Shown here: one piece after another, positions 1 to 12,075 of the stretch
Position numbering within the stretch: position 1 is the first letter of the stretch
Layout of the letters: every line of letters begins with the position of its first letter
Source: Warburgia ugandensis
Taxonomy: Eukaryota > Streptophyta > Magnoliopsida > Canellales > Canellaceae
Reading direction: 5' to 3'
Assembly: GCA_035236585.1 (NCBI GenBank)
Contig: CP141132.1
Location: 65,197,880-65,261,879 of the forward strand
DNA length: 64,000 nt
The notes under the pieces: generated by a model
Database searches by the model: none
What the model was told of the DNA's origin: nothing
What the model saw: the letters and a program-made list of their open reading frames with translations, nothing else
Position numbers and translations under genes: made by a program

Positions 1-3000
1 TCTCTGCATACTTTCACCCATCATCTCAAAATAAATTTGATAACTAAAACTGAATACATAAATCTACATAAGATAACATCATCATCAATATTAAGAGACG
101 CATAAGAATACTGCCTCTTCTATCCTAATCTCATCACATTGAACACACATATACACCCACATGTATTAAGTTAAACAATTCCACATATTAATAATAATAC
201 TTTGATTATCAATAGCATACATCACAATAATATCCATATAAGAGTATATCTATCTATCTAAGCATGCTCAAAAATAATTTCAACAAATGGTAGCTTAATA
301 GCATGATAATCAAACTAACATAAATAAAGATTATATAAAAATTCATAATCCTTATCATCTCAGTCAGACTAGCAAAATCACATGTCATCACAACTTAATG
401 AAATCATGACATATAATGGTCAATACTTGCTAGATCAAACCGTTGGTTTAACAGTTGTTTTCTAACTAGATTAACCATTGATCTCACTACTAATCATGGG
501 TTTAAGTAACCCATTTCACTCACTAGAAATTAGATTTTTGTTCTTGTCTGCCACACAATGGTTTTGACTAAATGGATTAAGGATCTAATGCTCAACATTT
601 GATATATTGCGACATTGTTTTTGGCCTGTCCAATCTTACCTAGATCAAACCGTAATTTCACAATTGATTCTCTACTCCAATTAGGTTATCATATCCTAAC
701 CTTTATTGGTTAATCTTAGGACATTTTACTTAAGTCATTTTAATCCCAAATAGGGCTTTAATTAGGTCCTGATTTAACTATATAAAATCAATGGCTAAAA
801 AATGGTATTGATCTAATGCTTAACAAGTATCTCACCAGGGTTAATTTAGCTTGTATTTCTCACAAGAAAAAGTTTATGATGTAAAACAATAATTCTCTTA
901 TCAATCCTACCTTGATACAACCATTGATTAGATGCGACCAATGCATTGATGCTTGATCGTTTGATCAATGATGGATCTAACTCATCTTAAAGTGTAAATA
1001 CCTTGATCTATACATTTTTCATTTAAGTATTACATGTATGTAATTTCAAAAACAATAACATCATAAAACATTTAGGTAATCATGGTTAGATCAGGCCATT
1101 TAAACATGACTCTAATTGGCAAGATTAATTGGGCCATCCATTCAATGGACGCCCTTTGATCATTTAAATCCTAGCAGTTTTGTAAGAAATGTTTTCAATC
1201 AATTTGCTCATATATATATATATATATATATATCATATTGGCCTTTAAAATCTCTGGCCAATCAAATCTTGATCGGGTCGTGAAATTGATAGGGGCATTG
1301 GTTTTTTAATGGTTGATCGTATCCCAAATTAGGTTTTTCATCCACATTTTCTTCTAAAATTTAAACAAATATATCTATAGAGCATAATGATGATTCATAC
1401 GCATCAAACATGTAAGTAATTTTCCAAGATCTAGGTAAAATTTATAGGCATATCTAACTATTAATCTAGGATTTAAATGCCTAGATTAGCATGCTATAAT
1501 CCATATAAAATCCAAATAAATAACATAGTATAGATCTCAATCACTCAATCAATGTATAATAGAGAATTTTCAATAGAAAAACTCACATGATCTAACCATT
1601 AAACATCAAATCATTAGTCAAATATGGTTTAATAATCACTCCAAAAACTAGATAAAAACATCAATGAAAACATCGAGAAAAGGAATAGCCAAATCTACCT
1701 ACCTCTTGGGGAAGGATTGACTATACCGCCTTCTTTTTTCTCTTCTTCTTCCTCTCCTATTTTCCATGCTAAAACAAAGTTTTTCTTTTCTTCGTAAGGG
1801 GCTTACAACAACTCTTCTAGTTTGCTAACCATAATCACTTTCCTATGCTAGTTCTAATGCATTTATAAGTCTTCTTCTAATGATCTTTCCCATTTCAATT
1901 AGGAAACTTAGCATACAAGAGTTATACTATATTTAGACTTCTTTTACTTTAAAAAATCCATGGAGCCCATCATTCAATGTCATAAAAATTTATTTTAAAT
2001 TAATAGGGGTGTCAATATCGATGCAATTCATATTTTGTACTATAACTTTAGTCTCCACCTTTGGATTTCTACTATATTACAATTATTAGATTTCTCTCTC
2101 CGAGCTTGATCTATTGATAGAGGTTTAGTAATTAGATTGTCTAGCAATAAGGTTGTGAATTTCTAGACATTGCATCAACCTTTATTTACCATTGAAATGC
2201 AAAAAATAGTTACAAGGCATGAATGAAGAAAGTGCATAGAGTTGATCGTAGCAGAAATGAAAGGTTCATTATCATTGACATCCTAACCAAAAGGCTCTCT
2301 AGTTTAGGAGGCTATCATAGATCTATTAACAACCACTTATAAGCCAAAGAATGTCTAAGCACTAGACTAGAAGTAAAAGAATCAATTTCATCCATGGTGA
2401 GACTAGCTCCAAAATAGAAGCAAGTTCGTCCAATTCCATCTGCACCCTAAAGTAAGGTTGAGTCTCGAGTACCCATTACTTAGCCTGTAATGAGAAGCAT
2501 GACTAGATCTTCGTCAACATCATGATCTAACACTAAAAGCTAGACATCTTTAGCATATAGAGTTCGTAATTTGAGCAAGAGTTGATGTTATCATAGAGTG
2601 AGTTTCCACCTATGCCACCAAAGGGTTCTCAAGGTATGAATAATCTACCTTGACTTCCTTTTCAAGCCAATATGCAGAGGTGGATGCCGGTAAATCTTGT
2701 TGCATTAAGATGGATAAGCAAAATCCTCCTCCATTCATCCAAAACCATTAGAGATAGTTGATGACTAGATCAGAAAATTTCAACTCAAATTAACTGATAA
2801 AGAGATTCATATTGCTACCTTGAAATTCAACTCCATAGGCCCTATTGCCTCCTCATGAGTTGAATCACCAATTTGACTCGAGCCAACGTAAAAGATCCAT
2901 TGCAATTTCAAGATTAGGATTTGACTAGAAATGGAAGTCTATGAGAATCCATACTCCAAAAATTTCAACGAACCCCCATTTCCTAAAAGGTATAAAAATT

Positions 3001-3001
3001 T
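1..3001. other. AT-rich intergenic DNA, no gene recognised
   Basis: No open frame here resembles a known protein. Between about 420 and 1330 there are scattered imperfect copies of a gatcaaaccgttg-like motif. Near 1700-1760 a pyrimidine-rich stretch follows a sequence that on the minus strand looks like a splice donor. Both traits recall the leader part of the long LTRs further right, so this could be a worn minus-strand LTR, but I cannot define its ends. 2000-3001 holds nothing I recognise. Confidence 0.4.
1210..1233. repeat. (AT)n microsatellite
   Basis: About 12 uninterrupted AT units. Confidence 0.95.
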
Positions 3002-3245
3002 GGGATTTTTGCTAAAATGCCTTTGCTTTTTGGTGTTTTGGCAAAAAAATCCAACCTTTTATTGAATTTGAAAAATTGCCATATTGGAGACCTTTGCATA
3101 TTTGTCATTCTATTTGGATTTCATCGTGTAAAATTTTAAAATTTCAGTACTATCCCTACCTCATCCGCCATGTTTAACATTGCAAACAATATGTTGCCAT
3201 CGAAGAAGACCAACAACAAATGATCGACGATAGCTGATTTCATCA
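3002..3245 (+). repeat. MULE left terminal inverted repeat
   Basis: Pairs with 11338-11574 in inverted orientation. Shared landmarks read inward are gggatttttgctaaaatgcc, then attggagacctttgc, gtaaaattttaaaatt and catgtttaacatt. Similarity fades near 3245. A few short gaps separate the two arms, so the element is old. Confidence 0.8.
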
Positions 3246-3394
3246 ACCCACTTCCTTGGTCAGGGATCCACCACATGAAGATCGTACACGCCCCAAAAAC
3301 CCATCTTTGCTGTCATATGCATACCCCAACCTCCATTTCTCTCGTTCAGCAGTCTTCCTTATGCAGAGAGCAACTACACGCTCCTACCAGGAGG

Positions 3395-3397
<3 letters not shown>

Positions 3398-3476
<79 letters not shown>
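3398..3476. repeat. (CT)n microsatellite
   Basis: About 39 uninterrupted CT units just inside the left MULE end. Open frames crossing it read as Ser-Leu repeats and are artefacts. Confidence 0.97.
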
Positions 3477-3479
<3 letters not shown>

Positions 3480-5787
3480 GATGCCTCCCTAATTTCCTTG
3501 AATTTGTGTAACTCCGTGGTGTGTGTATATCAGGTGTTTGATTTTATGATCCAATGAGTGCAACATGATAGAAGAGCATATTGTTTATGCATGGATCACT
3601 CCACTACAACATGATTGTATTGGTTTTTCATTTTTTGACCAAATATTCTAACTATATTTTGAATAGTCTACCAAAGTTTTATAGCATAAAGGATGAAGGG
3701 TTGTAGTGGATATAGTGTCAAGTCTTAAGAAGACCATAACTCCTACATGTTTGTATTTTTATGGCTTAGTTTGATGTAACATGGTGCAAACCAAACATTT
3801 TGTTGTATCTTTTGTGTCTCACTTGAATGAAGCATAACATATCACTTGAGCCATGATATCTTTTTTAGCTGTTTGGAGATTCAGTTCTTCTATGTAGATA
3901 GGTCTATAGAAGAAAAATGGCTTGTAAGAGTCCTAACTAGCTCAAAATCATTTGTGGTGACAAACAAATTGATAACTGAAGACAACCAAGTAAATTTTAT
4001 CAAAAGTTGCCGAAGAGACCACACAGCCAATTAAATTAATAATTGAAGACTTCTATTTCACCCTATTGATCTCAAAGGTCTTAGATGTCAAATTCACTCA
4101 CCAGACGAACCAAGTGAGTTTATGGAGTAGTGCTTAGTGGAAGTTTGCCTTTATTAACTATAGGATCAATATTATTCTCCTAATTTTTGTCTTAGCAACA
4201 CATGATTTGAATGCAATTCTTATGGTTACATATTTTTTCATATGATCCTTATGACGTTAGATATGAACTTGTGCTTTCTTATGTAAACACATAATTTATA
4301 TGTTGATTTCTAGGATTGCTTTTAGGGGCTTATCCAACAAAATTACAAATCTAAACATCATACTCTAATGGCTTTTTTCATTGTGATACATGTTCTATGA
4401 TATAGGCTTGAAAAGTGTGTTCTGTAAATATGGGCTCATAGCTTAAGTGTGTTAGTAGAAGCGCCCTCATTTCTTTATACTTCTCCAAAGCAAAACTCAA
4501 GAACTGGGACATAATGATCAAGGAGGACTAAGTACCTCCAACCATTACATCTATCCTTGAAATGTAACCAGTGAAGGTGTGCATGACTGCATGAGCATAT
4601 GCATGTACTGGTTTAAACTGGAAATTCTCACATCTTTCTGACAAAAAGAATATGACAGCCAGGAGGTCAGTAAAATAGATGACAATAGTTATATTGGTGT
4701 GTACTGTACCTTGGTTGTGGAAAAAAATTAATTAAAATTTTTGGTATATGATCTATGGTTTCTGTATTATGCATTCATTCACTATTTTTGCAATGCTGAG
4801 ATTCATGTTCCTTCTATTTCTCAGTTTCTTATAGTCTTCATCTCATATTATTCCCTGATTTGCCCTCTTCACCTTATTTGCTTCTTATATGAGTGAAAGG
4901 ATGGCCCCCTCTCACAAGGACTACACAGCTAGGTTTTGGATTTGGCACAAACCAATATTAACATTAAAGATTGAAAGGTCTTTCTCAATGACCTTAAAGA
5001 GCACATGCGCAAACCATTATTGACATGGATTTTTTTGCAGGCCTTATTGAGTAGATAGGATCTCCATGTAGCAGTTACTGTCAATGTTAGGTACAGTTAG
5101 TATGGTTAAACCATTGCAAAATTGATACTTAAAAACACACTTCTACAAATGTGTTAATTTTGAAAGAGTAGTTAGTACTCTAATCAAAACAAAGCACTTA
5201 TCTTAATGGAATATCTTATAGATCAAATTACATCAATAAATCTTCCATGAAAAAAATATTATAAGTGTTTTGTTCATGCATTTGATTTATCTATGAAATG
5301 TGTTTTAAAGTAGCTCTTCAATTATTGCTTTTTATCATATTAGTCTTACTGAGAGCTATTTATGAACTCCAGCTATAGTTAGAAGATGCACTGTACAAGT
5401 CATTCTTCCAACATGTGGAAATGTTCTTGTGGATTCAAACTTGTGACTAGAAGATCAAGGTCGATGACAAATCCTAGTAGATAATACTACCATTATCCAG
5501 CAAAGAGGTGTGATTACTTTGCTTGGTATGAAGAATATCAGTCGATATTATCTTCACCAACATGTACCATCAAGCAGGATCAATATCATCAGGCCATGAT
5601 GTTGAGCTATGGTTGATGATGGCTAACCTTCAAATATAAAGATTCTGCTTGCTATGATCATATGCTTGTTTTTTATTTCCTTTGCAATTAAATGAATGTT
5701 TTTTGTATGTTGTAGTGGTATCATGATATGCCTGTAAACATTTTTTTAATGAAGTTTATGCACTATACACTAACTGTGGGTGCATTT
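3477..5787. other. MULE interior without recognisable genes
   Basis: AT-rich. The longest frame (62 codons at 3846-4034) resembles no family I know. It may hold captured or purely element-specific DNA. Confidence 0.4.
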
Positions 5788-5864
5788 GGATCTTTAGCTC
5801 AAACTTGGTAGAGCACTTGGGAATTCATCTCAAAAGGATGTTGGTTCAAATCCAACAAGATCCA
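5788..5864 (+). tRNA. tRNA-like sequence, isotype unclear, probably a pseudogene
   Basis: A 77-base cloverleaf-like sequence. The acceptor stem ggatctt/aagatcc pairs over all 7 bases, followed by discriminator A. The T arm gttgg-ttcaaat-ccaac pairs over all 5 bases with a B-box-like loop. The D arm carries tagctc...gagc with an enlarged loop. The anticodon arm is poor: about four pairs, a 9-base loop and no clear anticodon. No intron or 3' CCA. It sits inside the MULE. It could be an organellar tRNA relic, a nuclear tRNA pseudogene, or the head of a tRNA-derived SINE. The paired arms are seen directly; function is doubtful. Confidence 0.45.
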
Positions 5865-6499
5865 TTTACTTATATTTAAGATATTATATGGATAATCAGT
5901 ACTACACCTCATGGCCGGTATTGAGGTAAAACAAGATTGTTTTGAAGTTCAATATTTACTTAGTATGGCTGATATTGTTGGAAGCAGCTACTCCTCATGG
6001 CTACTATTGTTTTTATTATCATCTTGAATGTCTCAGCATGCTATGCTTTTATTATTAGTTGGAATATTATTATACTAAAACCAAGAACAACAAAAAGCTC
6101 AAGGTAAATACATAGACATGCTCAGTGTGGAAACCTAGTGTTATTAATTAAACCAATATGAAAAAGATTGCATACAAATTTTTGGTGTATCACCTCATGA
6201 TTACATCTAGAGAGGGATAAATACATAGATATCCTTCTCAACTTTCTAAATAAGTCTCTTAGGAAATACATCTTGTCATATTACAAAACTTCTAAAATAC
6301 AAAATCAAGTTGCTGCTACCGATTATCCTTGTTATTGCTTCATCAGAACCTTCATTTGCCAATGGATTGTTATGTCAATAACACCTTGTCCAACTGCATA
6401 CAATACAACAAAATCACAGAGAGTTAAAAAAATAATGCTCTACAAATGCTAATAGGTACAAACTATTAAAAAAATTAAGGGATAACAATTATATTTACC
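5865..6499. other. MULE interior, no gene recognised
   Basis: AT-rich spacer between the tRNA-like sequence and the 3' end of the transposase relic. Nothing else is supported. Confidence 0.4.
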
Positions 6500-8540
6500 T
6501 TCATTGTAATTGGTTGGCCATTATACAGTGTAAAGGAGCCTTACATGAGCTTCAATTGTGTCTATGTCCACCATATCTTGTGCATCTTTTAATTATTCTA
6601 CTTGCTTGATTGCTTCCACTAAATTTGTCTTCACCCTGAGTTCTATTCTTTTTCGATCAGCCAGGTGGTCGTCGAGAATGAGAGGGTTGTGGCTAAGGTA
6701 GATGGATGATGGGCAACATCAAAAGGTTTGATATCCCTAATATAGGCATTTGATAAGTCTTTCTCAACATATCAATGTGGAAATAAGGGCTGCAATAATC
6801 GACAACACTCAATCTTAGATTTTGTATGCAAATAAGTGTACGTATACAAGGAATGCTGATACATCCTATTAACAACATGTATATTTAAATTGCTCAATAT
6901 TGACCACATGTCTTGTTATCTTCCACGAATTGTGTGCTATGACGTCCCATTCAAAATATGAAGATTTCAATGGTATAAGGTTCCTTGTGTTATCAAACTA
7001 TATTTTTTTCTGTACATATGGTACTAAACCAACTTGTAATCCATTTGCATCTTCTAGTCTTTTACTGAAGAGGACCATCATTTTCTGCCAGATATGTTCT
7101 AGCGACTTTACCACTAAAAACTCCCATGCACTTGTAATTAGAGCATTGAAAGATTCTGCTAAGTTATTGGTTAAAATGTTATACTTTGAGTCAGCCTAAA
7201 AATGTGATCTCGACCAACAATTTGAAGGGATTGTAGATAGCCACTCATATGCCTCATTCGATGCTTCCTTAACTTGTCTCATAGCATCATAAGATTCTTC
7301 TCTCATGTACACTTATGCTGCATGCCAAAATATTTGTTTGGAGTGTATGTTAGGATGAAGCGTATTGAAGTTTGCATATAAATGTCTGGACAAAAACAAT
7401 TTGTAGAGTTAGGGAAAACATGGCTTACAGTATCCACTAATCCTTTCTACCTGTCTGACATTAAAATAACTTCATTGGAATAATCCCCAAGTATGACATA
7501 AGTTTGCTGAAGGAACCAAATCCAACTGTCCTTATTCTTGCTTTAACAACTGATACAACAAAAGGAAATAACCCATTGTTCCCATCCAACCCTATGGCAC
7601 ATAAGAGTATTCCTTCGTACTTTCCTTTCAAGTGGAAATCATCTAAACCTAGAAAAGGTCAACATCAACAAATAAACCCCACATACAGTGATACAAACAC
7701 CCTCTTAAAATAATGTTCTCCTTCCAACTAATATGTTGTTGTACAACTAGGTTGGAACTTAAGTATTGCATGGTAGCAATGTGGAACAACGCTAAAAGAA
7801 AAACTCATATGATCATAGTATTTTGTTCAATGCCAGCTCATGAGCATACCAAACTTTGATAGTTCAAGTTCAATTCATGTAACAAATACAAGTCTTTCAT
7901 TAATGTAGTAATTGACTTATCCATATCATGCTTCATAATGCTATACACCAATTTTGCAAGCCATTTGCTAGATGTTGACTAGCTAACAATGTTGGCTATA
8001 CATGTACACTTACCAGTAATCTTCTTAACATGAAAGCTTACACCATCACTACTCTTTGAACAATGACACCTCAAAGTATGACCCTCTGATTTGCATTGAA
8101 CAATAAGTCACCCGATCAGATTTAACATTTTTAAGCTTGTATGAAGACTTTACAGTGTAAGACCAAATTGCAAGTACGCATTCTTCAACATTTGCAAGCA
8201 ACATCCTTTCCTTGATAGCCCCCTCACTTTCATTGAAGTATATTTCATTACAACCGTCTTCACCCGAGGATATATAACCATATGTTGAGCCCCTTGCTTT
8301 CATGTCCTCATCTTTTTCTTCATTAATTTCTTTTTCTAACAATATACTGCTTGGCATCTCTTCACCTATGTCTTCTTCATTACTAGAAATGATATCTTCA
8401 TTACAATTTTGCGGTCCTTCCTCTCCATGGCACATCCAGTCATCTAAAGCATTCATTCTAAATTTAATATTCTGTTGGCTTACTTGTGATATTTGGTTAC
8501 CAAAATTATGCCCAAATCCCACATTATTGTCTCCTTTCAT
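6500..8540 (-). pseudogene. MudrA-type MULE transposase pseudogene
   Basis: Read on the minus strand, the parts of a MuDR-family transposase follow in order. An acidic N-terminus begins with Met at 8540. A MuDR DNA-binding-like segment ends near KNVKSDRVTYC. The start of the DDE core reads DFHLKGKYEGILLCAIGLDG (about 7655-7560). An SDR-KGL segment (about 7470) and an RHLYANF-like segment (about 7380) follow. The stretch ILTNNLAESFNALI lies near 7150. A SWIM-like end contains YCSPYFHIDMLRKTYQ (about 6800-6750). A terminal zinc knuckle lies near 6550, where one Cys is replaced by Tyr. These parts fall in different frames and are split by stops, so the gene is dead. The longest clean piece is 163 codons at the N-terminus. 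The family normally cuts and pastes the element by its terminal repeats. Confidence 0.8.
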
Positions 8541-9166
8541 CTACACATAAAACTAAAAATAAACTATTAATAAAAAGCATTCAATAGAAGAAAAGATGAT
8601 AGAGCATGATAAATTACATTGAAGATATCATTTTTGAATGAGAGCAACTTGATTCAATAAATTCTTTGCCATGCCACTATTGTCTTATTTTCTATACAAG
8701 CATTGCTAGCACATCTTCTAATTTTGAAGCTAAACTTATTTCTCTATAAAATAACAATATGTGTCAAGCAAGGGAGTTTAGATATGAATGTGTACATCTA
8801 TATAAAATAAGCATTTATAGACTTATTAGTATACTGGTGTGTCTATGATGGCCTTGTATGTCTCTTGCAAAAAGGAAAAAACAAAGAAAATATGATCAAA
8901 TTTGATATCTTGGTCTTATTGGAATAAAATGGAGTGATCATGTTCTATTACATAATTGTACATTCCACTTTCCTTGGACGAATCTTATACTTGACTATAA
9001 GAATGCACCATATGTGTACCATTGAAGCAAATTCCGGATTGTCCCAACATTAAATAAATATGCCTATATGTACATTTTAGTTCCTTATCAAATAATAGTC
9101 ATTTTGGTGTCTACTGTTATGCTTTGTCAAGCGTTGTTTTTATTCATTAGTATATTTGATTATCAG
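8541..9166. other. MULE interior, upstream side of transposase
   Basis: AT-rich. It is the expected promoter side of the minus-strand transposase, but no clear promoter element stands out. Confidence 0.35.
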
Positions 9167-9297
9167 AATATGCATCAAGGATATCCAATTGAAACATTGG
9201 TGCGGTTTCCTAAGGCAAGAGAGTGGAATGTTCCTACAACACATATGGATCTATTTGCATACATCCTAAAAGCCAATTGGTTTCAGAATGTTCCTGG
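9167..9297 (+). pseudogene. SEC14-like exon fragment inside the MULE
   Basis: The frame reads NMHQGYPIETLVRFPKAREW and continues NVPTTHM. This closely resembles the N-terminal CRAL-TRIO region of plant SEC14-like phosphatidylinositol transfer proteins, where HQGYPTETLVRFLKAREWNV is typical (from memory). A weaker match runs on to about 9297. It is directly preceded by gattatcag, which looks like the gene's own splice acceptor, so the piece probably came from genomic DNA rather than from mRNA. Only one exon's worth is present, on the strand opposite the transposase, with nothing recognisable after it. This is what a host gene piece captured by a MULE would look like. The match is short, so chance is not excluded. 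Confidence 0.5.
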
Positions 9298-10988
9298 TGA
9301 GTTCCATTATTTTTCAATACCTAATTTGCATACTTTGTGGTTAATCAGACATGGATCTAAAGTCTTGTCTATCTATGAAGTTCATGAATATTTGTTTTTA
9401 CAAATTTATCATGACTTCCTTTCTTTTGTTATCAGGAAGTACTAGTAGTAAACCTCAAACACACTTTATGAAAGATATCTACCTTAAATCATAGATGGGC
9501 TATGCTCTTTTATGTAATCTTTCTATCTGGTAAATATTTTAGTGATCATTTGTACCTTGATTTTTTAGTTTTGTGATTTTCAATGTTTATATCACCCTTA
9601 TTTGCTTTCCAAACTTGATTAACCTAATCTCTTAATGCAAAGTTAACAGTAGTCATGACATCTCTTTCTTTTACAAAATTCCTATAACAATCATAGTTTG
9701 GACTAAATGACTCCATCTTTTATGAAAAACCAAAATATGGTTCTAATATGAAAAGTGACACATTTGTCTTTGTTGGTTATCTAGACGAATAGTATCTTTT
9801 GACTTATAAGTGTCCATTATGGAGTAACATTAGATTGATATTCTTTCTTTGTCTTACTGTTTCTAATAAGTTGTTGTCTCCTAGCCCCTTTAACAAGATG
9901 CATATGAATTGTGAATTGTTTGGGGTTTTGGTTTTATTTGAAAGTGGTAGATTAGGTACTACTAAAGTTTTACTCAGGTTCTAAGAAGAGAGTTACTAGA
10001 GTTTTGTTTAATAAAACAATGTTTTCAAAAGGGGCAATAGTGGGTCCTTCATTTTAGAGTTGGGGATAAAGAGGTTCACTTTAATGGTTTAGGTTGACTT
10101 GAAGAGCCAAGATTAGACAATGGTATAAAGAAGACTTTTCAATTGTGAAGCTTGAGGTCCGTGGTTGTGGAGAGTTGTGTTCCTTTACTAGGATTCAGTG
10201 GTTTTTGATATTGGGAAAAAAGAAGAAGAAAAAGACTTTTCAGTTGTGAAGCTTGAGGTTTGTAATGATTGCTACATCGTTAAGAATCCATTGATGCTAT
10301 AAAGTTAGTTAACTTTTGTTGTATTTCTTAATCAAAGATTTGCTCAAGTTTGTCTATTGGACCTGTGGTCTCTCTTGTCTTCTTTCCAACTCATTAGTAA
10401 AACATGTTTCTGAATGAACAACCTGCCAAGAAAGTTTGCAATATAATTGCCACTGCACCAACTTATATGCAATCTAAGGAAACTATCCTAAAGGATATAA
10501 ATAGGTTCTTGAGAATGTTCAATTCTACTACCTAATTTCTTAAGAATATCTATTTTGTCTGTGATACATGGCTATCATGTTTATAACTTGTTAGATTCAT
10601 AGTGCTAAATTCATAGTTCTACTACCTTGTTTCTTGGCATTCACTTCATATCTCTTCTGTAAATATATTCGTGATCATCCACAATGTGGTTCTCGCTATA
10701 TGTAGAGTATGGCTTTTAATTTGCAGATTTCTTAACTTAAATGCATGCTTCAATTATCAATGTCCTTTGTTCATATCTTCTTCTTTCCTGTCTAGCAGGG
10801 CCTTCTAGTTTTTGCTATTGGTGTTGGATAGAGGACATTTGCAAAGCATCTATAAGATTTGTCTCTATTTGTTTGTTATTTGAAGCTGCAACTTAATCCT
10901 ATGTACCCTAAGTTGGTAGTTAGCAAGAAAACATGTCTGACATACATTATATGAATAATTATGTAGCACATAGAATGTTATGGGAAAC
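9298..10988. other. MULE interior, no gene recognised
   Basis: AT-rich, with short frames only (for example 61 codons at 9799-9984). It may contain more captured host DNA that I cannot identify. Confidence 0.35.
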
Positions 10989-11001
10989 ATAGTTGTTTGG
11001 T

Positions 11002-11159
11002 AAAAGTTGTTGTCATGTGACCTTGAGGTCATTAGTTTAAGGCATGGAATCAGCCTCTTGCAAAATGCAAGGTAAGGCTGCCTACTATAGGCCCTTGTGG
11101 TCCGCCCCTTCCCCGGACCCTGCATAGGGGGGAGCTTCGTGCACTGGGGCTGCCCTTTT
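11002..11159 (+). mobile_element. Au-type SINE, 5'-truncated
   Basis: Shows the B-box-like part (gaccttgaggtcat...), the internal cctcttgcaaaatgcaagg motif and the 3' end gtgcactggggctgccctttt. These are the hallmarks of the plant Au SINE, a tRNA-derived element ending in a short T run. It is flanked by a perfect 13-bp duplication, atagttgtttggt, at 10989-11001 and 11160-11172. It inserted into the MULE after that element had arrived. Confidence 0.85.
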
Positions 11160-11337
11160 ATAGTTGTTTGGTGTTATATTGAAGTACCATAGTCCAATAG
11201 ATGAATTCACAGCATAGCCAAAGATAGCCAAAGGAACCATACTAGTAGAGAAGATATTTCATGTGTGGAGTGCTAAATTCTAAATTGGGAAGGTTGTGAA
11301 TTGAAACTCTGCACAATCTAATATTTCAAGGGCTTAT

Positions 11338-11574
11338 GAATTGGGCATCATCAGTTGTTCATCGTTGGTCTTTTTTTACGGTAACAGATTGTTCGTAATG
11401 TTAAACATGATAGATGTGGTGGGGGCCAATATTGGAATTTTAAAATTTTACATGGTGAAATCAAAACAGAATGGCAAAGGTCTCCAATATGTAATGGCAA
11501 ATTTGCAAATTCGAAAGAAGGTTAGATTCTTCTGCAAAAACCCCAAAAAGCAATGGCATTTTAGCAAAAATCCC
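11338..11574 (-). repeat. MULE right terminal inverted repeat
   Basis: Reverse complement of 3002-3245. The outer end is gcaaaaatccc at 11574, and inward similarity runs to about 11338. Confidence 0.8.
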
Positions 11575-11587
11575 TAAAAAAATTGAG

Positions 11588-12075
11588 ATTATTGAATTTG
11601 ATGGGATTGGCCGTCCTAAGGGGCGTTTGACCAAGTATGTGGTTGCAATAGGCAATGATGCAAAGACAAGGCCTGCATGATTAGGCAGTTTGGTCAGACA
11701 CTAGGTGGCAATGCCTTCAACTGGTACGCCTAGATGGAACTTGAATTTATTCCAAGTTGAAAACTATTGCATAAGACATTCTTCGGGTGCTTTTACTAGA
11801 TGAGAAGGGAAGTGGCTTTATAGAGCTAACTAACACGTTCCAAGGTTTGGATGAATTAGTGCAATTCATAATCTCAAAATAGAGGAACCTCCAACCCTAT
11901 ACTCAAGATCTGATTGAGAAAGAAAAATGTTCAAATGTGTTCCACAAACATGCACCACTATATTGGGATGCAGTTATAGAACTTAACTTCTACTACTTTT
12001 GAAGGCTTGGTTGAGACAGCATATGACATTGAAATTAAAAATGCACAAGGCTAGTTTCAGGAAGGTCTCAAGTTG
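11588..12075 (+). mobile_element. Gypsy-like gag fragment, fossil
   Basis: Pieces resemble the capsid part of a plant Gypsy gag: GNAFNWYA, RREVALIELTNTFQG and the following stretch. The fragment starts just outside the MULE right end, so the MULE may have jumped into this older element. It is broken in several places and has no recognisable LTR. Confidence 0.55.

Larger units (their letters stand above)
3002..11574 (-). mobile_element. Mutator-like element (MULE), about 8.6 kb, decayed
   Basis: The sequence starting gggatttttgctaaaatgcc at 3002 returns in reverse complement ending at 11574, and the match runs inward for about 240 bp with small gaps. A MudrA-like transposase relic lies between on the minus strand (about 6500-8540). 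The outer 9 bases, taaaaattt on the left and taaaaaaat on the right, agree at 7 of 9, as expected for a worn 9-bp MULE target duplication. Long terminal inverted repeats plus a MudrA transposase plus a 9-bp duplication define MULEs. The element also holds a (CT)n run, a tRNA-like sequence, a SEC14-like exon fragment and a later Au SINE. It looks too decayed to act. The alternative is two unrelated inverted copies that happen to flank the transposase. Confidence 0.72.

Noticed and set aside
8302-8550. Plus-strand frame of 82 codons
   Set aside because: Shadow of the minus-strand MULE transposase N-terminus.
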